Shown here: positions 1 to 9,252 of the stretch, piece by piece
Position numbering within the stretch: the first letter of the stretch is position 1
Layout: each line of letters opens with the position of its first letter
DNA from: Paracoccaceae bacterium
GTDB taxonomy: Bacteria; Pseudomonadota; Alphaproteobacteria; Rhodobacterales; Rhodobacteraceae
Direction of reading: 5' to 3'
DNA: 44,738 nucleotides
Assembly (NCBI GenBank): GCA_017852835.1
Contig: JAFMKS010000013.1
Span: forward strand, 1-44,738
Program-made: the position numbers and the translations under genes
The notes under the pieces: generated by a model
Told to the model about the DNA's origin: nothing
Seen by the model: the letters and a program-made list of their open reading frames with translations, nothing else
Databases searched by the model: none

Positions 1-522
1 ATGCAGGATCGTCAAACGCCCCATGAATTGGTTTTTCAGATCCTCAAGATCTTCTTTGAACATGATCGTGTTCACACCGCGATTGGCATAGACCAGCGTG
101 AAGTTGGACTGCGGTTCAGCGCGTAGAGTGGTTGTTAGGATGGAAAGAACAGGTGTAATGCCCGATCCACCCGCAAACCCGATGTAGTTTTTTTCGCGTT
201 CAGGCTCGATTGTCGTGTGGAAATTTCCCATGGGCGGCATCGCCTCAACCCGCATTCCGGGGGTAAGCGTATCATTCGCCCAGTTGGAAAAGGCCCCGCC
301 CTCGACACGTTTGATCCCAACCCGTAACCCCTCGCCCTTGCCTGTGCAGATCGAATATGAGCGGCGAATTTCCGTGCCCTCAATCACTTGGCGAAATGTA
401 AGATACTGGCCTTGGGTGAAATCAAACGCCTCTGCCCCCTCTTCGGGGCGCAGGGACACGACAATCGCGTCACGGATTGTATTTTCGACATCGGTCACGA
501 TCAGGGAATGAAATTTTGCCAT
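1..522 (-). CDS. paaE: Phenylacetyl-CoA epoxidase reductase subunit PaaE (partial)
   Basis: This is the electron-transfer subunit of the phenylacetyl-CoA epoxidase complex; it passes electrons from NADPH through FAD and a 2Fe-2S centre to the PaaA di-iron site. The 174 codons present start at an ATG (MAKFHSL) and include the flavin-binding RRSYSICTG motif near residues 54-62 and the nucleotide-binding GGSGITPVLS motif. The C-terminal half, with the plant-type ferredoxin cysteines, lies beyond the left edge; the family is usually about 350 residues. It is the last gene of the paaABCDE run seen here, 10 bases after paaD. The truncation is only the window edge. Family assignment is firm from motifs and context. 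Confidence 0.93.
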   Translation of the reverse strand, partial: MAKFHSLIVTDVENTIRDAIVVSLRPEEGAEAFDFTQGQYLTFRQVIEGTEIRRSYSICTGKGEGLRVGIKRVEGGAFSNWANDTLTPGMRVEAMPPMGNFHTTIEPEREKNYIGFAGGSGITPVLSILTTTLRAEPQSNFTLVYANRGVNTIMFKEDLEDLKNQFMGRLTILH

Positions 523-532
523 TCTAACGCTC

Positions 533-997
533 CTAAATGCATTTGAAGTAATCAAAGGACTCGCGGCACTCCTCACACCGCCAATGCGCCTTGCAGGGGG
601 TGGACCCGAATTGCGACACAAGGCTAACCACCCCTGCGCCACAGATGGGGCAGGCCTCTGGCTGTCCCTTGGCACTGGGTGGGGCGATGCCATAGTCTTG
701 TAATTTCGCCTTGCCCTTGTCGGACATCCAATCGGTGGTCCAGGGGGGAGAAATTTGCTGATTGATGATCAACCGTTCGATCCCATGATCCCGCATGGCT
801 GTGCGCACATCTTCCTCAATCACGCGGGTTGCGGGGCATCCCGAATACGTGGGGCTGAGCGTGATGCGCAACTTATCGCCCTGATAGGCGACATCGCGCA
901 CAATCCCCAAATCCACCAAAGAGATGACGGGGATTTCAGGATCAGGTACCTGGTCCAACCACTGCCAAACTGTGTCGATATCGGGGGTCTTTACCAC
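533..997 (-). CDS. paaD: Phenylacetyl-CoA epoxidase maturation/assembly subunit PaaD
   Basis: PaaD is the small MIP18/DUF59-type protein needed for an active phenylacetyl-CoA epoxidase, probably in iron-sulfur or di-iron assembly. The protein shows the DUF59 core (DPEIPVISLVDLGIVRDV, then SPTYSGCPA) and a C-terminal zinc-ribbon-like region with CPIC and C..C plus a terminal FDYFKC. No ATG fits. The GTG at 997 overlaps the paaC stop (GTGGTAA) and has a G-rich stretch just upstream, giving about 154 residues. Another GTG at 1027 would overlap paaC by 37 bases. I prefer 997. Confidence 0.92.
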   Translation of the reverse strand: MVKTPDIDTVWQWLDQVPDPEIPVISLVDLGIVRDVAYQGDKLRITLSPTYSGCPATRVIEEDVRTAMRDHGIERLIINQQISPPWTTDWMSDKGKAKLQDYGIAPPSAKGQPEACPICGAGVVSLVSQFGSTPCKAHWRCEECRESFDYFKCI

Positions 998-1746
998 GTG
1001 GCCCCCGGATAGGCACGTTGTAACCACTGCATCTGCGTCAGCAGGTGGCCCAAATGTTCGCTGTGGCGTTTCCCCGAACGTCCGCCCGAATGGGCGAATG
1101 TTGTTTCGGGAATATTCAGCGTTGCGTCCCCCAACACGGCAATTGCACGCGTGTTAAACCCAGCGCGTAATTCAGATGGCAGCGGGGCAATACCCGCATC
1201 GTTCAATGCATGATCCCCTGCGTCCGTTTCAAATAGTTCACCTGCAAATGTCCATTGATCATCAAGTGCTGCCTGCATACGCGCATGGCTTTCTTCGCTA
1301 CCATCCCCCAATGCGATCACTGTGGTGGCAGAGCGTTCGAAGTGATACTCTACCTCTTTCAACGATTTGGCGGCAATCGCGGCGATCCGTTCATCCGTGC
1401 TGTTGGCCAATCTGTTCAGCAGTTCCACGTGATAGGCATCAAACAAAAACTGCCGCATCATTGTTTGGCCAAAATCCCCATTTGGACGTTCAACCAAGAT
1501 GGCATTTCGAAAATCCCATGCATCGCGCAGCATTGCCAAATCATCTGCGCTGCGCCCGGCGCCTTCGACCTCGGCCGCCAGTCCCAGCCACATCTGCGTT
1601 TGTCCCAAAAGATCCAGTGCTATGTTGGCTAAGGCAATGTCTTCTTCGATAATGGGCGCATGACCACACCATTCGCTAATGCGGTGCGATAGAATCAGGG
1701 TATTGTCCCCCTGCCGCAGCAGGAATTCAAACAAATGATCGCCCAT
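991..1746 (-). CDS. paaC: Phenylacetyl-CoA epoxidase structural subunit PaaC
   Basis: PaaC is the ferritin-like partner of PaaA that forms the heteromeric core of the ring-1,2-epoxidase; it is structural rather than catalytic. The 251-residue protein begins [14 protein letters not shown] and has the usual PaaC helical signatures, including LGQTQMWLGLAAE, the FLFDAYHVELLNRL helix and a long HFERSATTVIALGDG segment. Length matches the family. The ATG at 1746 shares a base with the paaB stop, so translation is probably coupled. It lies between paaB and paaD in the canonical order. Confidence 0.95.
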   Translation of the reverse strand: MGDHLFEFLLRQGDNTLILSHRISEWCGHAPIIEEDIALANIALDLLGQTQMWLGLAAEVEGAGRSADDLAMLRDAWDFRNAILVERPNGDFGQTMMRQFLFDAYHVELLNRLANSTDERIAAIAAKSLKEVEYHFERSATTVIALGDGSEESHARMQAALDDQWTFAGELFETDAGDHALNDAGIAPLPSELRAGFNTRAIAVLGDATLNIPETTFAHSGGRSGKRHSEHLGHLLTQMQWLQRAYPGATW

Positions 1747-2051
1747 TACATGGCCCCTACATCATCGGGAATATCAAAGAATGTTGGGTGACGGTACACT
1801 TTGGATTGCGAGGGTTCATACATTGGCCCCTTATCTGATGGTGAGGAGGCGGTGATTTTTTCCGCCTCAACCACCCAGATGCTGACACCCTCATTGCGAC
1901 GCGTGTATACATCACGCGCATTTTTGATGGCCATTTCCGCATCTGGTGCATGTAGCGATCCGACATGACGATGTGACATGCCATGCTGACCGCGGATGAA
2001 AATTTCCCAAAGAGGCCATTCGTTGCGGGGGTTTGTATCTTGATAACTCAT
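1746..2051 (-). CDS. paaB: Phenylacetyl-CoA epoxidase subunit PaaB
   Basis: PaaB is a small subunit that bridges PaaA-PaaC units in the phenylacetyl-CoA 1,2-epoxidase. The 101-residue protein carries the family hallmark [15 protein letters not shown] followed by [15 protein letters not shown] and [11 protein letters not shown], and ends near [11 protein letters not shown]. Its start codon overlaps the paaA stop as ATGA (2048-2051), a sign of translational coupling. The size and order (paaA-paaB-paaC) are standard, and nothing unusual is seen. Confidence 0.96.
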   Translation of the reverse strand: MSYQDTNPRNEWPLWEIFIRGQHGMSHRHVGSLHAPDAEMAIKNARDVYTRRNEGVSIWVVEAEKITASSPSDKGPMYEPSQSKVYRHPTFFDIPDDVGAM

Positions 2052-3034
2052 TCTGCGACCACCTTTGCTGAGGCGGCGCGGGCCGCTTTTTTACGGGCGT
2101 GCGCCATCATACCATCCCGCACCCATTGTCCGTCATCCCATGCCTTATTGCGGGCCTCTAGGCGTTCTTTGTTGCAGGGGCCGTTTCCGTTCAGCACTTC
2201 AAAAAATTCGGTCCAGTCGGGTTCGGAAAATTTATAATGACCTGTTTCAGGATCTAGGCGCAGGTTTTCGTCTGGTACCGTTAGGCCCAGATATTCCGCC
2301 TGTGGCACCGTTTGATCCACAAATTTTTGGCGCAATTCATCATTTGAATTGATCTTGATCCGCCAACTCATGGATTGCGCGGAATGAACGCTTTCTTTGT
2401 CAGAAGGGCCAAACATCATCAGCGAGGGATACCAGTAACGGTTCAACGCATCCTGCGCCATGCGCTTTTGCGCCTCTGATCCTTGGGCCATTTTCATCAT
2501 GATGTCATAGCCCTGACGTTGATGGAAACTTTCTTCTTTACAGATGCGCACCATCGCGCGGGCATAGGGACCGTATGATGTGCGCTGAAGCGGCACTTGG
2601 TTCATGATGGCCGCGCCATCCACCAACCACCCAATCGCGCCAATATCGGCCCATGTCAGCGTTGGATAGTTAAAAATCGACGAATATTTCATGCGTCCAT
2701 CCAACAACATCTCGGTCAACTCATCGCGGCTAACGCCCAGTGTTTCCGCCGCACAATAAAGGTATAGGCCATGTCCAGCCTCATCCTGCACCTTGGCCAG
2801 CAAAATCGCCTTGCGTTCCAAGGTTGGGGCGCGGGTGATCCAATTGCCCTCGGGCAGTTGTCCCACGATTTCGGAATGCGCATGTTGCGAGATCTGACGG
2901 ATCAGGGTTTTACGATAGCCAGCAGGCATCCAATCCTTTGGTTCAATCTTTTCGCCTGCATCAATGCGCGCTTGGAAGGCGTCCAATTCAGGACCGCTAT
3001 CCGTATTTTCCGACTTTACCATTTGTGCATACAT
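2048..3034 (-). CDS. paaA: Phenylacetyl-CoA epoxidase catalytic subunit PaaA
   Basis: PaaA is the di-iron oxygenase subunit that converts phenylacetyl-CoA to its ring-1,2-epoxide with O2. The protein has iron-ligand motifs [14 protein letters not shown] and [13 protein letters not shown] chose ATG 3034 ([10 protein letters not shown]) because AAGGAG lies about 8 bases upstream and the resulting 328 residues match the family. A longer frame opening 23 codons earlier runs into the preceding thiolase gene and lacks homologous character. It follows the thiolase stop by 11 bases in one operon. Confidence 0.96.
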   Translation of the reverse strand: MYAQMVKSENTDSGPELDAFQARIDAGEKIEPKDWMPAGYRKTLIRQISQHAHSEIVGQLPEGNWITRAPTLERKAILLAKVQDEAGHGLYLYCAAETLGVSRDELTEMLLDGRMKYSSIFNYPTLTWADIGAIGWLVDGAAIMNQVPLQRTSYGPYARAMVRICKEESFHQRQGYDIMMKMAQGSEAQKRMAQDALNRYWYPSLMMFGPSDKESVHSAQSMSWRIKINSNDELRQKFVDQTVPQAEYLGLTVPDENLRLDPETGHYKFSEPDWTEFFEVLNGNGPCNKERLEARNKAWDDGQWVRDGMMAHARKKAARAASAKVVAE

Positions 3035-3045
3035 CAGATCACTCC

Positions 3046-4254
3046 TTATACACGTTCTAAGATTAGGGCGGTTCCCTGCCCCACACCGACGCACATTGTA
3101 CACAGTGCATAGCGCCCACCGCGTCGTTTCAATTCATGCGCCGCACCCAAAACAAGGCGCGCACCCGACATCCCCAATGGATGCCCCATCGCAATCGCAC
3201 CGCCATTTGGATTGACGCGCGCATCATCATCCGCAACGCCCAAGGCGCGCAGCGTGGCCAATCCCTGACTTGCGAACGCCTCGTTCAATTCAATGATGTC
3301 CATGTCGGCAATCGTTAGACCCGCACGCGCCAATGCCTTTTGGCTGGCGGGAACGGGGCCAATGCCCATAACGCGCGGCGCAACGCCCGCAGAGGCCATG
3401 CACACCACCCGCGCCATTGGCGTCAATCCATGGGACTGCACCGCCGCGGATGAAGCCAGTAAAAGTGCGGCTGCGCCATCGTTCACACCGCTGGCATTGC
3501 CCGCAGTGACCGATTTATCCGCGCCATTAATGCCGCGCAATTTCCCCAAACTTTCTACTGTCGTTTGGGGGCGTGGATGTTCATCTGTATCAACAACGAT
3601 GGGATCCCCCCGACGTTGCGGTATGCTGACAGAACACAATTCGTCTGCAAACCGACCCGCCGCCTGCGCCGCCGCCCAGCGTTCCTGAGAGCGCAGAGCA
3701 AAGGCGTCTTGATCTGCGCGGCTGATCCCATAATCACCCGCAACATTATCCGCGGTTTCGGGCATGCTGTCTGTGCCATAGGCCGCGTCCATTTTCGGGT
3801 TTACAAAACGCCACCCGATGGTTGTGTCATAAACTGCATTGCTGCGGGAAAATGCGGTTTCGGCCTTGGGCATAACGAACGGGGCGCGGGACATGCTTTC
3901 AACGCCCCCTGCGATCACCAATTCGTAATCCCCCGATTTGATCCCACGTGCGGCAAAACCAACGGCGTCCATACCACTGGCGCACAGACGGTTTACAGTG
4001 ATCCCTGGCACATCCTGCGGCAATCCCGCCAAAAGGGCCGCCATACGGGCAACGTTGCGGTTATCCTCGCCCGCTTGGTTCGCATCGCCGTAAATAACCT
4101 CATCCGTTTGCGACCAATCCACCTGCGGATGACGCGCCAGCAGTTCCGTAATTGGCAAGGCCGCCAGATCATCTGCACGCACGGATGAAAGCGCGCCACC
4201 AAATTTCCCAATTGGGGTGCGAACCCCGTCACAGATAAATGCGTCCAATGCCAT
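3046..4254 (-). CDS. paaJ: 3-oxoadipyl-CoA thiolase (PaaJ/PcaF type)
   Basis: A type II thiolase that cleaves 3-oxoadipyl-CoA (and in PaaJ also 3-oxo-5,6-dehydrosuberyl-CoA) with CoA to succinyl-CoA and acetyl-CoA, the last step of phenylacetate and beta-ketoadipate catabolism. Seen: the acyl-enzyme cysteine in [12 protein letters not shown], the histidine in [11 protein letters not shown], the NEAFASQ motif and the second cysteine in [13 protein letters not shown] 4254 ([10 protein letters not shown]) has AAAGGAAA directly upstream and gives 402 residues, the usual size. The 16-codon longer frame is less likely. Its place at the head of the paa operon favours a PaaJ role; the symbol pcaF is the alternative. 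Confidence 0.9.
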   Translation of the reverse strand: MALDAFICDGVRTPIGKFGGALSSVRADDLAALPITELLARHPQVDWSQTDEVIYGDANQAGEDNRNVARMAALLAGLPQDVPGITVNRLCASGMDAVGFAARGIKSGDYELVIAGGVESMSRAPFVMPKAETAFSRSNAVYDTTIGWRFVNPKMDAAYGTDSMPETADNVAGDYGISRADQDAFALRSQERWAAAQAAGRFADELCSVSIPQRRGDPIVVDTDEHPRPQTTVESLGKLRGINGADKSVTAGNASGVNDGAAALLLASSAAVQSHGLTPMARVVCMASAGVAPRVMGIGPVPASQKALARAGLTIADMDIIELNEAFASQGLATLRALGVADDDARVNPNGGAIAMGHPLGMSGARLVLGAAHELKRRGGRYALCTMCVGVGQGTALILERV

Positions 4255-4307
4255 TTTCCTTTTATTCTGCTTCAAAATAACACGATTCACAGGGTCACTC
4301 AAGATTT

Positions 4308-4348
4308 ATGTTACGAAATATGAAGTATAAAATATTTTTGTAACGCAT
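4308..4348. promoter_or_regulatory. Inverted repeat in the paa/sugar-kinase divergent region
   Basis: Two near-complementary AT-rich arms, ATGTTACGAAATAT (4308-4321) and ATATTTTTGTAACGCAT (4332-4348), face each other across 10 bases. They lie 54-94 bases upstream of the thiolase start and about 60 bases upstream of the sugar kinase. Position and symmetry fit an operator for a TetR- or GntR-type regulator of the paa operon, but no regulator gene is in the window. The arms differ by an inserted base. The role is inferred. Confidence 0.4.
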
Positions 4349-4410
4349 TTCTCACCTTGCTCTTTTCACCCAATTTTGAAACCATCGAGATCAGAGTTTG
4401 AGGAGCCTTC

Positions 4411-5337
4411 TTGACGAAAATTGCATGCATCGGCGAAGTCATGATTGAACTGTCCCTGCAAACAGCAGAGACAGCGCAAATTGGCATCGCAGGCGATACA
4501 TACAACACCGCCGTATATTTAGCGCACCTTCTAAAGGGTCGCGCAAAGGTTCATTATGTGACTGTGTTGGGTCCGGATGCATTTTCTGATCGTATTTTGG
4601 CACATATGCAAACCCACGGAATTACGCAGGATTGCGTGGCACGTCATCCGATAAAGACACCAGGCCTATATGCAATCGAAACAGATGATCAGGGAGAGCG
4701 GCGATTTAGTTATTGGCGATCTGACAGTGCCGCACGCACGTTATTTGGACCCGAATGTACAATTAGCCTGAACATCCTGACACAGTTTGATTTGGTTTAT
4801 GTGTCGGGCATATCCTTGGCCATCTTGCCGCCCATGCAACGCCACGCCCTGATAGAGGCGTTGATATATTTTCAGGCACGCGGGGGCATCGTGGCCTATG
4901 ACAGTAACCATCGCCCGAAACTGTGGGAAAGCCCCGAAATCGCGCGTGAAACAAATGCGGTTATGTGGGATTTTGCAACGCTTGCCCTGCCTTCGGTCGA
5001 TGATGAAATGCATATTTTCAACGATGCAGATGCATCATCAGTGGTTGCACGCCTGTGCAAACATGGTCCACGTGTCGGCGCGCTGAAACAGGGACATTTG
5101 GGACCTTATGATTTGGAACAAGACACCGTGCAAACCTATGGCGCAGCCGCAAACGTCGTGGATTCCACCGCGGCGGGCGATAGCTTTAACGCAGGCTTTT
5201 TAGCAGGGTACATCGCAGGCGCATCCGTGGGCGAACGCCTGATACAGGCGCATGATCTGGCAGCTCGGGTGGTCCAGCACCGCGGCGCGATTTTACCCGA
5301 TAGGGAATTGGTGCACCTTGCAAACAGGCAAGGCTAG
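4411..5337 (+). CDS. kdgK: PfkB-family sugar kinase, probably 2-keto-3-deoxygluconate kinase
   Basis: A ribokinase/PfkB-fold kinase, most like 2-keto-3-deoxygluconate kinases, which make KDPG for Entner-Doudoroff catabolism. Seen: the N-terminal IACIGEVMIEL strand, the GDTYNTAVYLAHL sugar-binding segment, and the C-terminal PfkB signature DSTAAGDSFNAGF with its catalytic Asp. The start is a TTG at 4411, six bases after AGGAG (4401-4405). The first in-frame ATG (4441) would remove the beta-strand IACIGEV. Its last four bases overlap the end of convergent cobF. No sugar transporter or aldolase is adjacent, so the substrate is inferred from family resemblance only. Confidence 0.78.
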   Translation: MTKIACIGEVMIELSLQTAETAQIGIAGDTYNTAVYLAHLLKGRAKVHYVTVLGPDAFSDRILAHMQTHGITQDCVARHPIKTPGLYAIETDDQGERRFSYWRSDSAARTLFGPECTISLNILTQFDLVYVSGISLAILPPMQRHALIEALIYFQARGGIVAYDSNHRPKLWESPEIARETNAVMWDFATLALPSVDDEMHIFNDADASSVVARLCKHGPRVGALKQGHLGPYDLEQDTVQTYGAAANVVDSTAAGDSFNAGFLAGYIAGASVGERLIQAHDLAARVVQHRGAILPDRELVHLANRQG

Positions 5338-6077
5338 TCCAACAACTTCAGAACATAAATATCCATGATCCAGCCATGGTTTTCGCGGGCTTTGGCACGT
5401 GTTTCAACAATCTGATCTGTCACTTGGTCTAATGGACCTTGGATCAAGATTTCCTCTTTCATGCCAACATATGCGCCCCAATAAATCTGGCAATTTTGGT
5501 TTTCCAAACTTTGAAACGAACATTCGCCATCCAGCATCACAGCCACTGTATCGACGCCCGTGGGCCAGCCATTGTCGCGCAACTGACGCCCCGTGGTAAC
5601 GACAAAGGGACGCGCCAATTCATTGATCGGAATGGCATGCGCAGCCGTTAAAACCTGTAATGATGTCAGCCCCGGTAAAACCGAAATTTTGGGCACAGGG
5701 TTCAGGCGCGATGCAATGCGCAGGGAACTGTCGTAAAGCGATGGATCTCCCCAAATCAACAGCGCCACTTTACCCGTTTTGATATTTCCCTGAATGGTCG
5801 CCTGCCACACATCGGCAATCGCATCATGCCAATGATGCACACGGTCCACATAGGGGATCGCAGGATCGCGCACAGGCAATTCAAATTCCACGACACGCGA
5901 CAGATCAACACCTGCAATCTGGGCGCAAATATCATGACGCAAATCGGCCAAATCCGCCTTATTATCCCCCTTGGTTGGGATCATAATCAAATCGGCGCTG
6001 GCAATCGCCTTTTCCGCCTGCCGCGTGATGTGATCAGGATTACCTGTCCCAATGCCGATCAGCAAAAGTTCGATCAT
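5334..6077 (-). CDS. cobF: Precorrin-6A synthase (deacetylating) CobF
   Basis: CobF methylates precorrin-5 at C1 with S-adenosylmethionine and releases the extruded acetyl group as acetate, giving precorrin-6A in the aerobic cobalamin route. The 247-residue protein begins with the methyltransferase motif LLIGIGTGNPDHIT and shows WGDPSLYDSSLRIASRL and VLPGLTSLQVL. It is the last gene of the minus-strand run cobL-E-M-B-A-F. Its ATG overlaps the cobA stop as ATGA. It ends tail-to-tail with the sugar kinase, overlapping by four bases, with no visible terminator between them. Confidence 0.95.
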   Translation of the reverse strand: MIELLLIGIGTGNPDHITRQAEKAIASADLIMIPTKGDNKADLADLRHDICAQIAGVDLSRVVEFELPVRDPAIPYVDRVHHWHDAIADVWQATIQGNIKTGKVALLIWGDPSLYDSSLRIASRLNPVPKISVLPGLTSLQVLTAAHAIPINELARPFVVTTGRQLRDNGWPTGVDTVAVMLDGECSFQSLENQNCQIYWGAYVGMKEEILIQGPLDQVTDQIVETRAKARENHGWIMDIYVLKLLD

Positions 6078-6808
6078 CCGTCCGCCTCATCATATTGGGC
6101 AAGCGGACCATAAAGGATCAGGGCGGGTTTTGGTGAAACCTCCTTCGCCAGATCATCCGCCAATGCACCAACGGTCGTAAACCGCAAAGTTTGCTCGGGT
6201 TTGGACACCGCCTCGGCCAAAAGGGCGGGCGTATCTGTGGGCAATCCTTCTGCAAACAAACGCTCGGAAAATTTGGGGAACGTGCGCTGCCCCATGAACA
6301 CAACTGTGGTGGCCAGCGGATCGGCAAGTGCCGGAAAATTCAAATCCTCAGGCAGAACGCCACCCACGTTGTGCCCTGTTACAAACTGCACGCGCCGCGC
6401 CGACAAACGCCGTGTCAACGGAATGCCCGCCGCCGCCGCAGCGGCAAGGGCCGAGGGGACGCCAGGAATAATTTCATACTTAATGCCCGCAGCATGCAGC
6501 GCATCTTGTTCTTCTTCCAAACGGCCAAACAATCCGCTGTCGCCCGATTTCAGGCGCACAACCTGCGCACCTGTTTCGGCGTAATCCACCAATAGGCGAC
6601 TGACGTGGTGCTGTTTGGGCGATAGTCGTCCCGCACGTTTGCCAACCGCCACCAATTCACAGGACGATGCAGCATGGGACAAAATTGGACCTGAGGACAG
6701 ATCATCAAACAAAATCACATCCGCACGGCGCAGGCGATCAACGGCCTTTACCGTCAACAATTCGGGGTCACCGGGGCCAGAGCCCACAAAACTTACAAAT
6801 CCGCTCAT
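6074..6808 (-). CDS. cobA: Uroporphyrinogen-III C-methyltransferase CobA
   Basis: CobA (SUMT) makes precorrin-2 by methylating uroporphyrinogen III at C2 and C7, the entry step to corrins. Seen: VGSGPGDPELLTVKA at the N terminus, VVRLKSGDSGLFGR, and the VPSALAAAAAAGIPLTRR active-site region. The 244-residue length is that of a stand-alone SUMT; no siroheme dehydrogenase domain is fused. Both ends overlap neighbours by four bases (ATGA), so it is coupled to cobB upstream and cobF downstream. Here SUMT shares the corrin cluster rather than lying with nitrite or sulfite reduction genes. Confidence 0.94.
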   Translation of the reverse strand: MSGFVSFVGSGPGDPELLTVKAVDRLRRADVILFDDLSSGPILSHAASSCELVAVGKRAGRLSPKQHHVSRLLVDYAETGAQVVRLKSGDSGLFGRLEEEQDALHAAGIKYEIIPGVPSALAAAAAAGIPLTRRLSARRVQFVTGHNVGGVLPEDLNFPALADPLATTVVFMGQRTFPKFSERLFAEGLPTDTPALLAEAVSKPEQTLRFTTVGALADDLAKEVSPKPALILYGPLAQYDEADG

Positions 6809-8121
6809 CCGCGTTCTTTCGCAATCAAATGGAAAAAGGTTCCTGAAACATGGCCACGGCGCGACCCTGTTTCGGGCACTGGGGTTCCATCCGCATCTGC
6901 CACCTCAAACAGGGGTTGATCAGGTTGTTCAATGATGCGCGAATAATGAAATTCATGTCCTCGCAACCGATCGCCCGCCGCGAAATTCAGAATGTTTTCT
7001 GTGACCGACACCTGACGATAGCCTAAATGGAATTTACGTTTTTCAAAGCTGGTCACCAATCCTAACAGCCCCGCCATTTTATGATGCGTGCCGTCCTTGT
7101 CGATCAGCGTTTCGCCCAAAACCATATAGCCCCCACATTCGCCATGGACGGGTTTCGTTTCACCATGTGTGCGCAGACCATTTAAAAACACATCCGCACC
7201 TGCGATTCTGCCACCATGCAATTCTGGGTATCCGCCCGGCAACCAGACCAAATCCGCCGTTGGATCAGGGGCCTGATTGGCCAATGGGGAAAAGGGCAGA
7301 ACCTCTGCCCCCTTTTCACGCCATCCTTTTAAGATGTGTGGATAGGTGAACGAAAACGCCTCATCCTGCGCCAATGCAATGCGTTGTGCGGGTGGATCAA
7401 TCAACTGCGCGGTCGCGGCGGGCATGGTTGTTTCAGCGGCCGCTTCCTCAATCGCGTCAAGGTCCAAATGCTCGCTCACGAAATTTGCGTAATCTGCAAT
7501 CGCCGTTTCCAAATCGGGATGTTCAACCGCCTGAATCAAACCAAGGTGGCGTTCAGGCAGGGCCAAATCTCCACGACGGGGAAGTGATCCAAAGACCTTT
7601 AATCCTGCATCCTCCATCCCTTGGCGCACATAGCGTTCGTGGCGCGGACTGGCGACACGGTTCAGGATGACACCCGCAATCGGCAAAGACGGATCAAAAA
7701 GTTTGAAGCCCAAGGCCGCCGCGGCCGCGGACTGCGCCTGACCACTGACATCTATGACGATGATCACGGGCCAGCCGAAATATTTTGCGGTTTCAGCCGA
7801 GCTGCCAAAACCCATGGCCCCTTGGCTTAGGACCCCATCAAACAGCCCCATGGAGCCTTCGGCGATCACCATATCCGCATCAGTGGATGTTTCGATCACC
7901 CCCTGCAAAACACCTGCGCCCATGGCCCACGTATCCAGATTATAGGATGCACGTCCCGAGGCAAAACGATGAAACGCAGGGTCGATATAATCTGGCCCAC
8001 TTTTGTAGGGTTGCACCGCATTGCCCCGATCCCGAAAGGCGCGCAACAATCCCAGTGTGACGGTTGTTTTACCTGTCCCTGATGACGGCGCCGAAATTAA
8101 AAAACCACGTGCCTTAGTCAT
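6805..8121 (-). CDS. cobB: Hydrogenobyrinic acid a,c-diamide synthase CobB
   Basis: CobB amidates the a and c side chains of hydrogenobyrinic acid using glutamine and ATP. The N-terminal half is a dethiobiotin-synthetase-like P-loop domain ([15 protein letters not shown]). The C-terminal half is a class I glutamine amidotransferase domain with the nucleophile in [12 protein letters not shown] and a late HEFHYS. ATG 8121 ([10 protein letters not shown]) is preferred over a TTG two codons earlier, giving 438 residues. It overlaps the end of cobM by 8 bases and is coupled to cobA at its end. CobB and CobQ in this window are paralogues. Confidence 0.95.
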   Translation of the reverse strand: MTKARGFLISAPSSGTGKTTVTLGLLRAFRDRGNAVQPYKSGPDYIDPAFHRFASGRASYNLDTWAMGAGVLQGVIETSTDADMVIAEGSMGLFDGVLSQGAMGFGSSAETAKYFGWPVIIVIDVSGQAQSAAAAALGFKLFDPSLPIAGVILNRVASPRHERYVRQGMEDAGLKVFGSLPRRGDLALPERHLGLIQAVEHPDLETAIADYANFVSEHLDLDAIEEAAAETTMPAATAQLIDPPAQRIALAQDEAFSFTYPHILKGWREKGAEVLPFSPLANQAPDPTADLVWLPGGYPELHGGRIAGADVFLNGLRTHGETKPVHGECGGYMVLGETLIDKDGTHHKMAGLLGLVTSFEKRKFHLGYRQVSVTENILNFAAGDRLRGHEFHYSRIIEQPDQPLFEVADADGTPVPETGSRRGHVSGTFFHLIAKERG

Positions 8122-8893
8122 GACCAATCTCTGCCCGTGCGGTTAGGGGACGATAGCGGCGCTCGTAATCTTTGTCATAAAGACTGCTTTCCCCGAAATC
8201 ATGCGCGTTCAGGGTTTTGCCCACCATAATCAGCGCGGTGCGCTCTACATCGGGGCCGATCATATCGGCGATGGTGCCCAATGTTGCGCGAAACACGCGC
8301 TCCTCTGGCCAAGATGCGCGATAGACCACGGCACAAGCACAGTCCGCACCATAATAAGGCGTCAATTCCTCGACCACTTTGGGCAAGACTTGAATGGACA
8401 GATGAATGGCCAAGGTCGCGCCCGTTTTCGCAAAATTCGCAAGCGTTTCGGCAGGCGGCATCGAGGACGCGCGTCCCGATGTGCGTGTTAAAACAACAGA
8501 TTGCGCCAGTTCTGGCAGGGTTAATTCCGTTTGCAACGTTGCGGCCGCGGCGGCAAAACTGGGCACGCCGGGCGTCACGGACACAGGGATGTCCAGCGCC
8601 CGAATGCGGCGCAGTTGTTCGCCCATGGCCGACCACACCGACAAATCGCCCGAATGCAGGCGCGCCACATCTTGCCCCGCCTCGTGAGCCTTTTGAATTT
8701 CTGCAATGATGCTGTCCAAATCCATGGGCGCGGTGTTGATGATGCGCGCCCCTTCAGGGCAATGAGACAGCAATTCTTCGGGAACCAGCGATCCCGCATA
8801 AAGGCACACAGGACAGGACGCGATCAAATCACGACCGCGCAATGTAATAAGATCTGCGGCACCCGGGCCTGCACCGATGAAATGGACTGTCAT
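8114..8893 (-). CDS. cobM: Precorrin-4 C11-methyltransferase CobM
   Basis: CobM methylates precorrin-4 at C11 to give precorrin-5. Seen: [20 protein letters not shown] at the N terminus, [14 protein letters not shown] and [13 protein letters not shown], all typical of corrin methyltransferases. The start at 8893 is set by GGAGGG four bases upstream and by the ATGA overlap with cobE. A 9-codon longer frame has no such support. Length is 259 residues. The C terminus ([14 protein letters not shown]) matches the family. Confidence 0.95.
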   Translation of the reverse strand: MTVHFIGAGPGAADLITLRGRDLIASCPVCLYAGSLVPEELLSHCPEGARIINTAPMDLDSIIAEIQKAHEAGQDVARLHSGDLSVWSAMGEQLRRIRALDIPVSVTPGVPSFAAAAATLQTELTLPELAQSVVLTRTSGRASSMPPAETLANFAKTGATLAIHLSIQVLPKVVEELTPYYGADCACAVVYRASWPEERVFRATLGTIADMIGPDVERTALIMVGKTLNAHDFGESSLYDKDYERRYRPLTARAEIGHD

Positions 8894-9252
8894 GATCCCT
8901 CCGTAATCGCGATGGCACAAGTTGCCAAGCGATCGTTTGAAATTTTGCGCGTGGATAAAAGTGTGGCGCCCGCCCCAGCCGCGATCAGGGCCGCGGCCTC
9001 TGCCACACTGCCCGTGCCGCGATGATGCAAGGATGCCTGTGATTGCGTGTGTGTCTGTGCGTGATCATGGCCGTCTTGCGATACCGTTCGAATGGGCAGT
9101 TTTTGGGTGCGTGCGAATGCCTGAAATGCAGCAAATTCGGCCTTATCCGCAACCGTTGCGATGGCATCAGGCGCATAGCCTGTTTGATCAAGGGCGTCTT
9201 GCAAACTTGCCTCTGTCACATCTGCACGCATGCCAAATCCCGCAATGATCAT
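8890..9252 (-). CDS. cobE: Cobalamin biosynthesis protein CobE (CbiG C-terminal domain type)
   Basis: A small single-domain protein equivalent to the C-terminal domain of CbiG; the aerobic-pathway CobE is implicated around precorrin-5 to precorrin-6A, but its exact reaction is not settled. The 120-residue protein starts [17 protein letters not shown] and has the glycine/alanine-rich [18 protein letters not shown] segment. ATG 9252 overlaps the cobL stop as ATGA; a longer frame of 14 codons is not favoured. The segment [13 protein letters not shown] is polar and His-containing. Context between cobL and cobM supports the call strongly. Confidence 0.88.
   Translation of the reverse strand: MIIAGFGMRADVTEASLQDALDQTGYAPDAIATVADKAEFAAFQAFARTQKLPIRTVSQDGHDHAQTHTQSQASLHHRGTGSVAEAAALIAAGAGATLLSTRKISNDRLATCAIAITEGS

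Noticed and set aside
3565-4188. 207-codon plus-strand open frame opposite the thiolase
   Set aside because: It is a shadow of the thiolase coding strand, without a ribosome site or known motifs.
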